Assembly (NCBI RefSeq): GCF_030247185.1
Contig: NC_080571.1
Span: forward strand, 148,403,889 to 148,467,888
Direction: 5' to 3'
DNA: 64,000 bases
DNA from: Malaya genurostris
Lineage: Eukaryota > Arthropoda > Insecta > Diptera > Culicidae
Shown here: positions 47,993 through 62,292 of the stretch, one piece after another
How the letters are laid out: every line of letters starts with the position of its first letter
Numbering within the stretch: position 1 is the first letter of the stretch
The notes under the pieces: generated by a model
Seen by the model: the letters and a program-made list of their open reading frames with translations, nothing else
What the model was told of the DNA's origin: nothing
Database searches by the model: none
Program-made: the position numbers and the translations under genes

Positions 47993-49227
47993 ACACATAC
48001 ACACATACACACATACACACACACACACACACACACAGACATTTTCCGATCTCGTCGAGCTGAGTCGAATGGTATATAACACTATGGGTCTCCGAGGCTC
48101 CGTTCGAAAGTCGGTTTTTCCAGCAATTCTAATACCTTTCTATAGAGAAAGGCAAAAAGCCTTCTTAGTCCACTTAGTGATGTTTTCATATATCTTGAAA
48201 AATCACCATAGGGGGGAGTACATGAAATTTTCGAAATCGAAAAAAAATTTTTGATGCCAAAAGGCTTAGAATTGCATGAAACGTCGAGATTTAGTGTCAT
48301 CTCGAAAAAATTTTTTTTTGAAAAAATCGACTTTTTGGGACTTAGAAAAAATATGAAAATTTTTCTAAGTCCCGGAAAGTTGATTTTTTCAAAAAAATTT
48401 TTTTTTGAGATGACACTAAATTTCGATGTTTTATGCAGTTTTAAGAGTTTTGGCATCAAAAAAAATTTTCGATTTTGGAAATTTCATGTACTCCCCCCTA
48501 TGGTGCTTTTTCAAGATCGATAATTGTCAAACCTTTACCACCGGGCAGCACCCCTTAAGCATGTCCGATTTAGGTCAAATTTTGCATGAAGGCTTTTTTC
48601 GAGGTGCTTAAACTTTTGAGCACTAGAACTTTACGAAAATAGAGTTGATCCCAAAATTTTGGCACCCTTATATATACAAGAGCGGTAAAAATCAACGTGT
48701 TTTGTCGGTTACGTCACTTATACCATCATATATCTGGAACCAAAAGTCACAACCATTTGATCTTCGAACTTGATCAGCGGCCCGACAGTAGCTTTCGAAC
48801 GAGCCCAAGTTTGTTAAAATCGGATCAGCCATCTCTGAGAAAATTGAGCGCGTTCAAATACAACGCTTTTTGTCGGTTACGTCACTTATACAATCATATC
48901 TCCGGAACCAAAAGTCACAGCCATTTGATCTTCGAACTTGATCAATGGCCCGCCAGTAGCTTTCAAACGAGTCCAAGTTTGTTCAAATCGGTTCAGCCAT
49001 CTCTGAGAAAATTGAGCGCGTTCAAATACAACGCTTTTTGTCGGTTACGTCACTTATACAATCATATCTCCGGAACCAAAAGTCACAGCCATTTGATCTT
49101 CGAACTTGATCAATGCCCCGATAGTAGCTTTCAAATGAGCCCAAGTTTGTTAAAATCGGTTTAGCCATCTCTGAGAAAATTGAGCGCGTTCAAATATCTT
49201 CGAAAAGTGCACACACATACACACATA

Positions 49228-49267
<40 letters not shown>

Positions 49268-50453
49268 TTTTCCGATCTCGTCGAGCTGAGTCGAATGGTA
49301 TATAACACTATGGGTCTCCGAGGCTCCGTTCGAAAGTCGGTTTTTCCAGCAATTCTAATACCTTTCTATAGAGAAAGGCAAAAAGCCTTCTTAGTCCACT
49401 TAGTGATGTTTTCATATATCTTGAAAAATCACCATAGGGGGGAGTACATGAAATTTTCGAAATCGAAAAAAAATTTTTGATGCCAAAAGGCTTAGAATTG
49501 CATGAAACGTCGAGATTTAGTGTCATCTCGAAAAAAATTTTTTTTGAAAAAATCGACTTTTTGGGACTTAGAAAAAATATGAAAATTTTTCTAAGTCCCG
49601 GAAAGTTGATTTTTTCAAAAAAATTTTTTTTTGAGATGACACTAAATTTCGATGTTTTATGCAGTTTTAAGAGTTTTGGCATCAAAAAAAATTTTCGATT
49701 TTGGAAATTTCATGTACTCCCCCCTATGGTGCTTTTTCAAGATCGATAATTGTCAAACCTTTACCACCGGGCAGCACCCCTTAAGCATGTCCGATTTAGG
49801 TCAAATTTTGCATGAAGGCTTTTTTCGAGGTGCTTAAACTTTTGAGCACTAGAACTTTACGAAAATAGAGTTGATCCCAAAATTTTGGCACCCTTATATA
49901 TACAAGAGCGGTAAAAATCAACGTGTTTTGTCGGTTACGTCACTTATACCATCATATATCTGGAACCAAAAGTCACAACCATTTGATCTTCGAACTTGAT
50001 CAGCGGCCCGACAGTAGCTTTCGAACGAGCCCAAGTTTGTTAAAATCGGATCAGCCATCTCTGAGAAAATTGAGCGCGTTCAAATACAACGCTTTTTGTC
50101 GGTTACGTCACTTATACAATCATATCTCCGGAACCAAAAGTCACAGCCATTTGATCTTCGAACTTGATCAATGGCCCGCCAGTAGCTTTCAAACGAGTCC
50201 AAGTTTGTTCAAATCGGTTCAGCCATCTCTGAGAAAATTGAGCGCGTTCAAATACAACGCTTTTTGTCGGTTACGTCACTTATACAATCATATCTCCGGA
50301 ACCAAAAGTCACAGCCATTTGATCTTCGAACTTGATCAATGCCCCGATAGTAGCTTTCAAATGAGCCCAAGTTTGTTAAAATCGGTTTAGCCATCTCTGA
50401 GAAAATTGAGCGCGTTCAAATATCTTCGAAAAGTGCACACACATACACACATA

Positions 50454-50495
<42 letters not shown>

Positions 50496-51681
50496 TTTTC
50501 CGATCTCGTCGAGCTGAGTCGAATGGTATATAACACTATGGGTCTCCGAGGCTCCGTTCGAAAGTCGGTTTTTCCAGCAATTCTAATACCTTTCTATAGA
50601 GAAAGGCAAAAAGCCTTCTTAGTCCACTTAGTGATGTTTTCATATATCTTGAAAAATCACCATAGGGGGGAGTACATGAAATTTTCGAAATCGAAAAAAA
50701 ATTTTTGATGCCAAAAGGCTTAGAATTGCATGAAACGTCGAGATTTAGTGTCATCTCGAAAAAAATTTTTTTTGAAAAAATCGACTTTTTGGGACTTAGA
50801 AAAAATATGAAAATTTTTCTAAGTCCCGGAAAGTTGATTTTTTCAAAAAATTTTTTTTTTGAGATGACACTAAATTTCGATGTTTTATGCAGTTTTAAGA
50901 GTTTTGGCATCAAAAAAAATTTTCGATTTTGGAAATTTCATGTACTCCCCCCTATGGTGCTTTTTCAAGATCGATAATTGTCAAACCTTTACCACCGGGC
51001 AGCACCCCTTAAGCATGTCCGATTTAGGTCAAATTTTGCATGAAGGCTTTTTTCGAGGTGCTTAAACTTTTGAGCACTAGAACTTTACGAAAATAGAGTT
51101 GATCCCAAAATTTTGGCACCCTTATATATACAAGAGCGGTAAAAATCAACGTGTTTTGTCGGTTACGTCACTTATACCATCATATATCTGGAACCAAAAG
51201 TCACAACCATTTGATCTTCGAACTTGATCAGCGGCCCGACAGTAGCTTTCGAACGAGCCCAAGTTTGTTAAAATCGGATCAGCCATCTCTGAGCAAATTG
51301 AGCGCGTTCAAATACAACGCTTTTTGTCGGTTACGTCACTTATACAATCATATCTCCGGAACCAAAAGTCACAGCCATTTGATCTTCGAACTTGATCAAT
51401 GGCCCGCCAGTAGCTTTCAAACGAGTCCAAGTTTGTTCAAATCGGTTCAGCCATCTCTGAGAAAATTGAGCGCGTTCAAATACAACGCTTTTTGTCGGTT
51501 ACGTCACTTATACAATCATATCTCCGGAACCAAAAGTCACAGCCATTTGATCTTCGAACTTGATCAATGCCCCGATAGTAGCTTTCAAATGAGCCCAAGT
51601 TTGTTAAAATCGGTTTAGCCATCTCTGAGAAAATTGAGCGCGTTCAAATATCTTCGAAAAGTGCACACACATACACACATA

Positions 51682-51719
<38 letters not shown>

Positions 51720-52905
51720 TTTTCCGATCTCGTCGAGCTGAGTCGAATGGTATATAACACTATGGGTCTCCGAGGTTCCGTTCGAAAGTCGGTTTTTCCA
51801 GCAATTCTAATACCTTTCTATAGAGAAAGGCAAAAAGCCTTCTTAGTCCACTTAGTGATGTTTTCATATATCTTGAAAAATCACCATAGGGGGGAGTACA
51901 TGAAATTTTCGAAATCGAAAAAAAATTTTTGATGCCAAAAGGCTTAGAATTGCATGAAACGTCGAGATTTAGTGTCATCTCGAAAAAAATTTTTTTTGAA
52001 AAAATCGACTTTTTGGGACTTAGAAAAAATATGAAAATTTTTCTAAGTCCCGGAAAGTTGATTTTTTCAAAAAAATTTTTTTTTGAGATGACACTAAATT
52101 TCGATGTTTTATGCAGTTTTAAGAGTTTTGGCATCAAAAAAAATTTTCGATTTTGGAAATTTCATGTACTCCCCCCTATGGTGCTTTTTCAAGATCGATA
52201 ATTGTCAAACCTTTACCACCGGGCAGCACCCCTTAAGCATGTCCGATTTAGGTCAAATTTTGCATGAAGGCTTTTTTCGAGGTGCTTAAACTTTTGAGCA
52301 CTAGAACTTTACGAAAATAGAGTTGATCCCAAAATTTTGGCACCCTTATATATACAAGAGCGGTAAAAATCAACGTGTTTTGTCGGTTACGTCACTTATA
52401 CCATCATATATCTGGAACCAAAAGTCACAACCATTTGATCTTCGAACTTGATCAGCGGCCCGACAGTAGCTTTCGAACGAGCCCAAGTTTGTTAAAATCG
52501 GATCAGCCATCTCTGAGAAAATTGAGCGCGTTCAAATACAACGCTTTTTGTCGGTTACGTCACTTATACAATCATATCTCCGGAACCAAAAGTCACAGCC
52601 ATTTGATCTTCGAACTTGATCAATGGCCCGCCAGTAGCTTTCAAACGAGTCCAAGTTTGTTCAAATCGGTTCAGCCATCTCTGAGAAAATTGAGCGCGTT
52701 CAAATACAACGCTTTTTGTCGGTTACGTCACTTATACAATCATATCTCCGGAACCAAAAGTCACAGCCATTTGATCTTCGAACTTGATCAATGCCCCGAT
52801 AGTAGCTTTCAAATGAGCCCAAGTTTGTTAAAATCGGTTTAGCCATCTCTGAGAAAATTGAGCGCGTTCAAATATCTTCGAAAAGTGCACACACATACAC
52901 ACATA

Positions 52906-52947
<42 letters not shown>

Positions 52948-54134
52948 TTTTCCGATCTCGTCGAGCTGAGTCGAATGGTATATAACACTATGGGTCTCCG
53001 AGGCTCCGTTCGAAAGTCGGTTTTTCCAGCAATTCTAATACCTTTCTATAGAGAAAGGCAAAAAGCCTTCTTAGTCCACTTAGTGATGTTTTCATATATC
53101 TTGAAAAATCACCATAGGGGGGAGTACATGAAATTTTCGAAATCGAAAAAAAATTTTTGATGCCAAAAGGCTTAGAATTGCATGAAACGTCGAGATTTAG
53201 TGTCATCTCGAAAAAAATTTTTTTTGAAAAAATCGACTTTTTGGGACTTAGAAAAAATATGAAAATTTTTCTAAGTCCCGGAAAGTTGATTTTTTCAAAA
53301 AAATTTTTTTTTTGAGATGACACTAAATTTCGATGTTTTATGCAGTTTTAAGAGTTTTGGCATCAAAAAAAATTTTCGATTTTGGAAATTTCATGTACTC
53401 CCCCCTATGGTGCTTTTTCAAGATCGATAATTGTCAAACCTTTACCACCGGGCAGCACCCCTTAAGCATGTCCGATTTAGGTCAAATTTTGCATGAAGGC
53501 TTTTTTCGAGGTGCTTAAACTTTTGAGCACTAGAACTTTACGAAAATAGAGTTGATCCCAAAATTTTGGCACCCTTATATATACAAGAGCGGTAAAAATC
53601 AACGTGTTTTGTCGGTTACGTCACTTATACCATCATATATCTGGAACCAAAAGTCACAACCATTTGATCTTCGAACTTGATCAGCGGCCCGACAGTAGCT
53701 TTCGAACGAGCCCAAGTTTGTTAAAATCGGATCAGCCATCTCTGAGAAAATTGAGCGCGTTCAAATACAACGCTTTTTGTCGGTTACGTCACTTATACAA
53801 TCATATCTCCGGAACCAAAAGTCACAGCCATTTGATCTTCGAACTTGATCAATGGCCCGCCAGTAGCTTTCAAACGAGTCCAAGTTTGTTCAAATCGGTT
53901 CAGCCATCTCTGAGAAAATTGAGCGCGTTCAAATACAACGCTTTTTGTCGGTTACGTCACTTATACAATCATATCTCCGGAACCAAAAGTCACAGCCATT
54001 TGATCTTCGAACTTGATCAATGCCCCGATAGTAGCTTTCAAATGAGCCCAAGTTTGTTAAAATCGGTTTAGCCATCTCTGAGAAAATTGAGCGCGTTCAA
54101 ATATCTTCGAAAAGTGCACACACATACACACATA

Positions 54135-54166
<32 letters not shown>

Positions 54167-55356
54167 GACATTTTCCGATCTCGTCGAGCTGAGTCGAATG
54201 GTATATAACACTATGGGTCTCCGAGGCTCCGTTCGAAAGTCGGTTTTTCCAGCAATTCTAATACCTTTCTATAGAGAAAGGCAAAAAGCCTTCTTAGTCC
54301 ACTTAGTGATGTTTTCATATATCTTGAAAAATCACCATAGGGGGGAGTACATGAAATTTTCGAAATCGAAAAAAAATTTTTGATGCCAAAAGGCTTAGAA
54401 TTGCATGAAACGTCGAGATTTAGTGTCATCTCGAAAAAAATTTTTTTTGAAAAAATCGACTTTTTGGGACTTAGAAAAAATATGAAAATTTTTCTAAGTC
54501 CCGGAAAGTTGATTTTTTCAAAAAAATTTTTTTTTGAGATGACACTAAATTTCGATGTTTTATGCAGTTTTAAGAGTTTTGGCATCAAAAAAAATTTTCG
54601 ATTTTGGAAATTTCATGTACTCCCCCCTATGGTGCTTTTTCAAGATCGATAATTGTCAAACCTTTACCACCGGGCAGCACCCCTTAAGCATGTCCGATTT
54701 AGGTCAAATTTTGCATGAAGGCTTTTTTCGAGGTGCTTAAACTTTTGAGCACTAGAACTTTACGAAAATAGAGTTGATCCCAAAATTTTGGCACCCTTAT
54801 ATATACAAGAGCGGTAAAAATCAACGTGTTTTGTCGGTTACGTCACTTATACCATCATATATCTGGAACCAAAAGTCACAACCATTTGATCTTCGAACTT
54901 GATCAGCGGCCCGACAGTAGCTTTCGAACGAGCCCAAGTTTGTTAAAATCGGATCAGCCATCTCTGAGAAAATTGAGCGCGTTCAAATACAACGCTTTTT
55001 GTCGGTTACGTCACTTATACAATCATATCTCCGGAACCAAAAGTCACAGCCATTTGATCTTCGAACTTGATCAATGGCCCGCCAGTAGCTTTCAAACGAG
55101 TCCAAGTTTGTTCAAATCGGTTCAGCCATCTCTGAGAAAATTGAGCGCGTTCAAATACAACGCTTTTTGTCGGTTACGTCACTTATACAATCATATCTCC
55201 GGAACCAAAAGTCACAGCCATTTGATCTTCGAACTTGATCAATGCCCCGATAGTAGCTTTCAAATGAGCCCAAGTTTGTTAAAATCGGTTTAGCCATCTC
55301 TGAGAAAATTGAGCGCGTTCAAATATCTTCGAAAAGTGCACACACATACACACATA

Positions 55357-55400
<44 letters not shown>

Positions 55401-56586
55401 TTTTCCGATCTCGTCGAGCTGAGTCGAATGGTATATAACACTATGGGTCTCCGAGGCTCCGTTCGAAAGTCGGTTTTTCCAGCAATTCTAATACCTTTCT
55501 ATAGAGAAAGGCAAAAAGCCTTCTTAGTCCACTTAGTGATGTTTTCATATATCTTGAAAAATCACCATAGGGGGGAGTACATGAAATTTTCGAAATCGAA
55601 AAAAAATTTTTGATGCCAAAAGGCTTAGAATTGCATGAAACGTCGAGATTTAGTGTCATCTCGAAAAAAATTTTTTTTGAAAAAATCGACTTTTTGGGAC
55701 TTAGAAAAAATATGAAAATTTTTCTAAGTCCCGGAAAGTTGATTTTTTCAAAAAAATTTTTTTTTGAGATGACACTAAATTTCGATGTTTTATGCAGTTT
55801 TAAGAGTTTTGGCATCAAAAAAAATTTTCGATTTTGGAAATTTCATGTACTCCCCCCTATGGTGCTTTTTCAAGATCGATAATTGTCAAACCTTTACCAC
55901 CGGGCAGCACCCCTTAAGCATGTCCGATTTAGGTCAAATTTTGCATGAAGGCTTTTTTCGAGGTGCTTAAACTTTTGAGCACTAGAACTTTACGAAAATA
56001 GAGTTGATCCCAAAATTTTGGCACCCTTATATATACAAGAGCGGTAAAAATCAACGTGTTTTGTCGGTTACGTCACTTATACCATCATATATCTGGAACC
56101 AAAAGTCACAACCATTTGATCTTCGAACTTGATCAGCGGCCCGACAGTAGCTTTCGAACGAGCCCAAGTTTGTTAAAATCGGATCAGCCATCTCTGAGAA
56201 AATTGAGCGCGTTCAAATACAACGCTTTTTGTCGGTTACGTCACTTATACAATCATATCTCCGGAACCAAAAGTCACAGCCATTTGATCTTCGAACTTGA
56301 TCAATGGCCCGCCAGTAGCTTTCAAACGAGTCCAAGTTTGTTCAAATCGGTTCAGCCATCTCTGAGAAAATTGAGCGCGTTCAAATACAACGCTTTTTGT
56401 CGGTTACGTCACTTATACAATCATATCTCCGGAACCAAAAGTCACAGCCATTTGATCTTCGAACTTGATCAATGCCCCGATAGTAGCTTTCAAATGAGCC
56501 CAAGTTTGTTAAAATCGGTTTAGCCATCTCTGAGAAAATTGAGCGCGTTCAAATATCTTCGAAAAGTGCACACACATACACACATA

Positions 56587-56624
<38 letters not shown>

Positions 56625-56740
56625 TTTTCCGATCTCGTCGAGCTGAGTCGAATGGTATATAACACTATGGGTCTCCGAGGCTCCGTTCGAAAGTCGGTTT
56701 TTCCAGCAATTCTAATACCTTTCTATAGAGAAAGGCAAAA
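47993..56740 (+). repeat. Homogeneous Repeat B satellite, right part
   Basis: 47993-48158 is the rest of the unit split by the copia element (together 1220 bp without the insert). Further units start at 48159, 49385, 50613, 51837, 53065, 54288 and 55518, with lengths of 1223-1230 bp. They carry the same diagnostic bases as the left part. The last one ends at the normal tail and is followed by Repeat A. Confidence 0.95.
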
Positions 56741-57224
56741 CCCTTCTTAATCCACCTAGTGGTGTGATAATGCCTTTCTCTTCTTTCATAACAGTCTCAT
56801 GAAAATATGTTTCATACATTTATAAAATAATTTTAGACGCCAATTGATTCAGATTGATTGGAGTAGTTCACAAAAGCATGCTTCAGTGTTTATGTCACAC
56901 AGTCAGCATCATTTTTCCAAACTAGTGCTAGACATTTGCGTTGCCTATTTGTATGAGAACAGTGATGCTAATCTAAAAAAAACCCTTCTTAATCCACCTA
57001 GTGGTGTGATAATGCCTTTCTCTTCTTTCATAACAGTCTCATGAAAATATGTTTCATACATTTATTAAATAATTTTAGACGCCAATTGATTCAGATTGAT
57101 TCGAGTAGTTCACAAAAGCATGCTTCAGTGTTTATGTCACACAGTCATCATCATTTTTCCCAAACTAGTGCTTGACATTTGCGTTGCCTATTTGTATGAG
57201 AACAGTGATGCTAATCTAAAAAAA
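56741..57224 (+). repeat. Repeat A, two tandem copies inside the satellite
   Basis: Copies start at 56741 and 56983. The first is almost the same as the copy at 23425 (both read GATTGGAGTAG and GCTAGACATT), which suggests it was carried within a duplicated A-plus-B segment. Confidence 0.9.
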
Positions 57225-58293
57225 GCCTTCTTAGTCCACTTAGTGATGTTTTCATATATCTTGAAAAATCACCATAGGGGGGAGTACATGAAATTTTCGA
57301 AATCGAAAAAAAATTTTTGATGCCAAAAGGCTTAGAATTGCATGAAACGTCGAGATTTAGTGTCATCTCGAAAAAAATTTTTTTTGAAAAAATCGACTTT
57401 TTGGGACTTAGAAAAAATATGAAAATTTTTCTAAGTCCCGGAAAGTTGATTTTTTCAAAAAAATTTTTTTTTGAGATGACACTAAATTTCGATGTTTTAT
57501 GCAGTTTTAAGAGTTTTGGCATCAAAAAAAATTTTCGATTTTGGAAATTTCATGTACTCCCCCCTATGGTGCTTTTTCAAGATCGATAATTGTCAAACCT
57601 TTACCACCGGGCAGCACCCCTTAAGCATGTCCGATTTAGGTCAAATTTTGCATGAAGGCTTTTTTCGAGGTGCTTAAACTTTTGAGCACTAGAACTTTAC
57701 GAAAATAGAGTTGATCCCAAAATTTTGGCACCCTTATATATACAAGAGCGGTAAAAATCAACGTGTTTTGTCGGTTACGTCACTTATACCATCATATATC
57801 TGGAACCAAAAGTCACAACCATTTGATCTTCGAACTTGATCAGCGGCCCGACAGTAGCTTTCGAACGAGCCCAAGTTTGTTAAAATCGGATCAGCCATCT
57901 CTGAGAAAATTGAGCGCGTTCAAATACAACGCTTTTTGTCGGTTACGTCACTTATACAATCATATCTCCGGAACCAAAAGTCACAGCCATTTGATCTTCG
58001 AACTTGATCAATGGCCCGCCAGTAGCTTTCAAACGAGTCCAAGTTTGTTCAAATCGGTTCAGCCATCTCTGAGAAAATTGAGCGCGTTCAAATACAACGC
58101 TTTTTGTCGGTTACGTCACTTATACAATCATATCTCCGGAACCAAAAGTCACAGCCATTTTATCTTCGAACTTGATCAATGCCCCGATAGTAGCTTTCAA
58201 ACGAGCCTAAGTTTGTTAAAATCGGTTGAGCCATCTCTGAGAAAATTGAGCGCGTTCAAATATCTTCGAAAAGTGCACACACATACACACATA

Positions 58294-58337
<44 letters not shown>

Positions 58338-59523
58338 TTTTCCGATCTCGTCGAGCTGAGTCGAATGGTATATAACACTATGGGTCTCCGAGGCTCCGTT
58401 CGAAAGTCGGTTTTTCCAGCAATTCTAATACCTTTCTATAGAGAAAGGCAAAAAGCCTTCTTAGTCCACTTAGTGATGTTTTCATATATCTTGAAAAATC
58501 ACCATAGGGGGGAGTACATGAAATTTTCGAAATCGAAAAAAAATTTTTGATGCCAAAAGGCTTAGAATTGCATGAAACGTCGAGATTTAGTGTCATCTCG
58601 AAAAAAATTTTTTTTGAAAAAATCGACTTTTTGGGACTTAGAAAAAATATGAAAATTTTTCTAAGTCCCGGAAAGTTGATTTTTTCAAAAAAATTTTTTT
58701 TTGAGATGACACTAAATTTCGATGTTTTATGCAGTTTTAAGAGTTTTGGCATCAAAAAAAATTTTCGATTTTGGAAATTTCATGTACTCCCCCCTATGGT
58801 GCTTTTTCAAGATCGATAATTGTCAAACCTTTACCACCGGGCAGCACCCCTTAAGCATGTCCGATTTAGGTCAAATTTTGCATGAAGGCTTTTTTCGAGG
58901 TGCTTAAACTTTTGAGCACTAGAACTTTACGAAAATAGAGTTGATCCCAAAATTTTGGCACCCTTATATATACAAGAGCGGTAAAAATCAACGTGTTTTG
59001 TCGGTTACGTCACTTATACCATCATATATCTGGAACCAAAAGTCACAACCATTTGATCTTCGAACTTGATCAGCGGCCCGACAGTAGCTTTCGAACGAGC
59101 CCAAGTTTGTTAAAATCGGATCAGCCATCTCTGAGAAAATTGAGCGCGTTCAAATACAACGCTTTTTGTCGGTTACGTCACTTATACAATCATATCTCCG
59201 GAACCAAAAGTCACAGCCATTTGATCTTCGAACTTGATCAATGGCCCGCCAGTAGCTTTCAAACGAGTCCAAGTTTGTTCAAATCGGTTCAGCCATCTCT
59301 GAGAAAATTGAGCGCGTTCAAATACAACGCTTTTTGTCGGTTACGTCACTTATACAATCATATCTCCGGAACCAAAAGTCACAGCCATTTTATCTTCGAA
59401 CTTGATCAATGCCCCGATAGTAGCTTTCAAACGAGCCTAAGTTTGTTAAAATCGGTTGAGCCATCTCTGAGAAAATTGAGCGCGTTCAAATATCTTCGAA
59501 AAGTGCACACACATACACACATA

Positions 59524-59561
<38 letters not shown>

Positions 59562-60898
59562 TTTTCCGATCTCGTCGAGCTGAGTCGAATGGTATATAAC
59601 ACTATGGGTCTCCGAGGCTCCGTTCGAAAGTCGGTTTTTCCAGCAATTCTAATACCTTTCTATAGAGAAAGGCAAAAAGCCTTCTTAGTCCACTTAGTGA
59701 TGTTTTCATATATCTTGAAAAATCACCATAGGGGGGAGTACATGAAATTTTCGAAATCGAAAAAAAATTTTTGATGCCAAAAGGCTTAGAATTGCATGAA
59801 ACGTCGAGATTTAGTGTCATCTCGAAAAAAATTTTTTTTGAAAAAATCGACTTTTTGGGACTTAGAAAAAATATGAAAATTTTTCTAAGTCCCGGAAAGT
59901 TGATTTTTTCAAAAAAATTTTTTTTTGAGATGACACTAAATTTCGATGTTTTATGCAGTTTTAAGAGTTTTGGCATCAAAAAAAATTTTCGATTTTGGAA
60001 ATTTCATGTACTCCCCCCTATGGTGCTTTTTCAAGATCGATAATTGTCAAACCTTTACCACCGGGCAGCACCCCTTAAGCATGTCCGATTTAGGTCAAAT
60101 TTTGCATGAAGGCTTTTTTCGAGGTGCTTAAACTTTTGAGCACTAGAACTTTACGAAAATAGAGTTGATCCCAAAATTTTGGCACCCTTATATATACAAG
60201 AGCGGTAAAAATCAACGTGTTTTGTCGGTTACGTCACTTATACCATCATATATCTGGAACCAAAAGTCACAACCATTTGATCTTCGAACTTGATCAGCGG
60301 CCCGACAGTAGCTTTCGAACGAGCCCAAGTTTGTTAAAATCGGATCAGCCATCTCTGAGAAAATTGAGCGCGTTCAAATACAACGCTTTTTGTCGGTTAC
60401 GTCACTTATACAATCATATCTCCGGAACCAAAAGTCACAGCCATTTGATCTTCGAACTTGATCAATGGCCCGCCAGTAGCTTTCAAACGAGTCCAAGTTT
60501 GTTCAAATCGGTTCAGCCATCTCTGAGAAAATTGAGCGCGTTCAAATACAACGCTTTTTGTCGGTTACGTCACTTATACAATCATATCTCCGGAACCAAA
60601 AGTCACAGCCATTTTATCTTCGAACTTGATCAATGCCCCGATAGTAGCTTTCAAACGAGCCTAAGTTTGTTAAAATCGGTTGAGCCATCTCTGAGAAAAT
60701 TGAGCGCGTTCAAATATCTTCGAAAAGTGCACACACATACACACATACACACATACACACACACACACACACACACAGACATTTTCCGATCTCGTCGAGC
60801 TGAGTCGAATGGTATATAACACTATGGGTCTCCGAGGCTCCGTTCGAAAGTCGGTTTTTCCAGCAATTCTAATACCTTTCTATAGAGAAAGGCAAAAA
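57225..60898 (+). repeat. Repeat B, three units with a distinct third subrepeat
   Basis: Units start at 57225, 58455 and 59679. In all three the third subrepeat has CCATTTTATC, ACGAGCCTAAG and GGTTGAGCC, whereas the central units have CCATTTGATC, ATGAGCCCAAG and GGTTTAGCC. The remaining sequence is as in the central block. Confidence 0.92.
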
Positions 60899-62135
60899 GC
60901 CTTCTTAGTCCACTTAGTGATGTTTTCATATATCTTGAAAAATCACCATAGGGGGGAGTACATGAAATTTTCGAAATCGAAAAAAAATTTTTGATGCCAA
61001 AAGGCTTAGAATTGCATGAAACGTCGAGATTTAGTGTCATCTCGAAAAAAATTTTTTTTGAAAAAATCGACTTTTTGGGACTTAGAAAAAATATGAAAAT
61101 TTTTCTAAGTCCCGGAAAGTTGATTTTTTCAAAAAAATTTTTTTTTGAGATGACACTAAATTTCGATGTTTTATGCAGTTTTAAGAGTTTTGGCATCAAA
61201 AAAAATTTTCGATTTTGGAAATTTCATGTACTCCCCCCTATGGTGCTTTTTCAAGATCGATAATTGTCAAACCTTTACCACCGGGCAGCACCCCTTAAGC
61301 ATGTCCGATTTAGGTCAAATTTTGCATGAAGGCTTTTTTCGAGGTGCTTAAACTTTTGAGCACTAGAACTTTACGAAAATAGAGTTGATCCCAAAATTTT
61401 GGCACCCTTATATATACAAGAGCGGTAAAAATCAACGTGTTTTGTCGGTTACGTCACTTATACCATCATATATCTGGAACCAAAAGTCACAACCATTTGA
61501 TCTTCGAACTTGATCAGCGGCCCGACAGTAGCTTTCGAACGAGCCCAAGTTTGTTAAAATCGGATCAGCCATCTCTGAGAAAATTGAGCGCGTTCAAATA
61601 CAACGCTTTTTGTCGGTTACGTCACTTATACAATCATATCTCCGGAACCAAAAGTCACAGCCATTTGATCTTCGAACTTGATCAATGGCCCGCCAGTAGC
61701 TTTCAAACGAGTCCAAGTTTGTTCAAATCGGTTCAGCCATCTCTGAGAAAATTGAGCGCGTTCAAATACAACGCTTTTTGTCGGTTACGTCACTTATACA
61801 ATCATATCTCCGGAACCAAAAGTCACAGCCATTTGATCTTCGAACTTGATCAATGGCCCGCCAGTAGCTTTCAAACGAGTCCAAGTTTGTTCAAATCGGT
61901 TCAGCCATCTCTGAGAAAATTGAGCGCGTTCAAATACAACGCTTTTTGTCGGTTACGTCACTTATACAATCATATCTCCGGAACCAAAAGTCACAGCCAT
62001 TTGATCTTCGAACTTGATCAATGCCCCGATAGTAGCTTTCAAATGAGCCCAAGTTTGTTAAAATCGGTTTAGCCATCTCTGAGAAAATTGAGCGCGTTCA
62101 AATATCTTCGAAAAGTGCACACACATACACACATA

Positions 62136-62175
<40 letters not shown>

Positions 62176-62292
62176 TTTTCCGATCTCGTCGAGCTGAGTC
62201 GAATGGTATATAACACTATGGGTCTCCGAGGCTCCGTTCGAAAGTCGGTTTTTCCAGCAATTCTAATACCTTTCTATAGAGAAAGGCAAAAA
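60899..62292 (+). repeat. Repeat B unit with an extra 168-bp subrepeat
   Basis: 1394 bp, exactly one subrepeat longer than a 1226-bp unit. The added copy is a second-position type, next to an identical one, as expected from unequal exchange within the subrepeats. Confidence 0.93.

Noticed and set aside
47817..48254. 145-codon frame crossing the copia LTR and satellite tail
   Set aside because: It spans the insertion junction of a recent element, so it is an accidental fusion of LTR and satellite sequence.
24892..56740. Regular repeat spacing that could suggest a CRISPR-like array or a prokaryotic repeat system
   Set aside because: The units are contiguous 1.22-kb tandem copies with no unique spacers and no cas genes, and the elements around them are eukaryotic retrotransposons.
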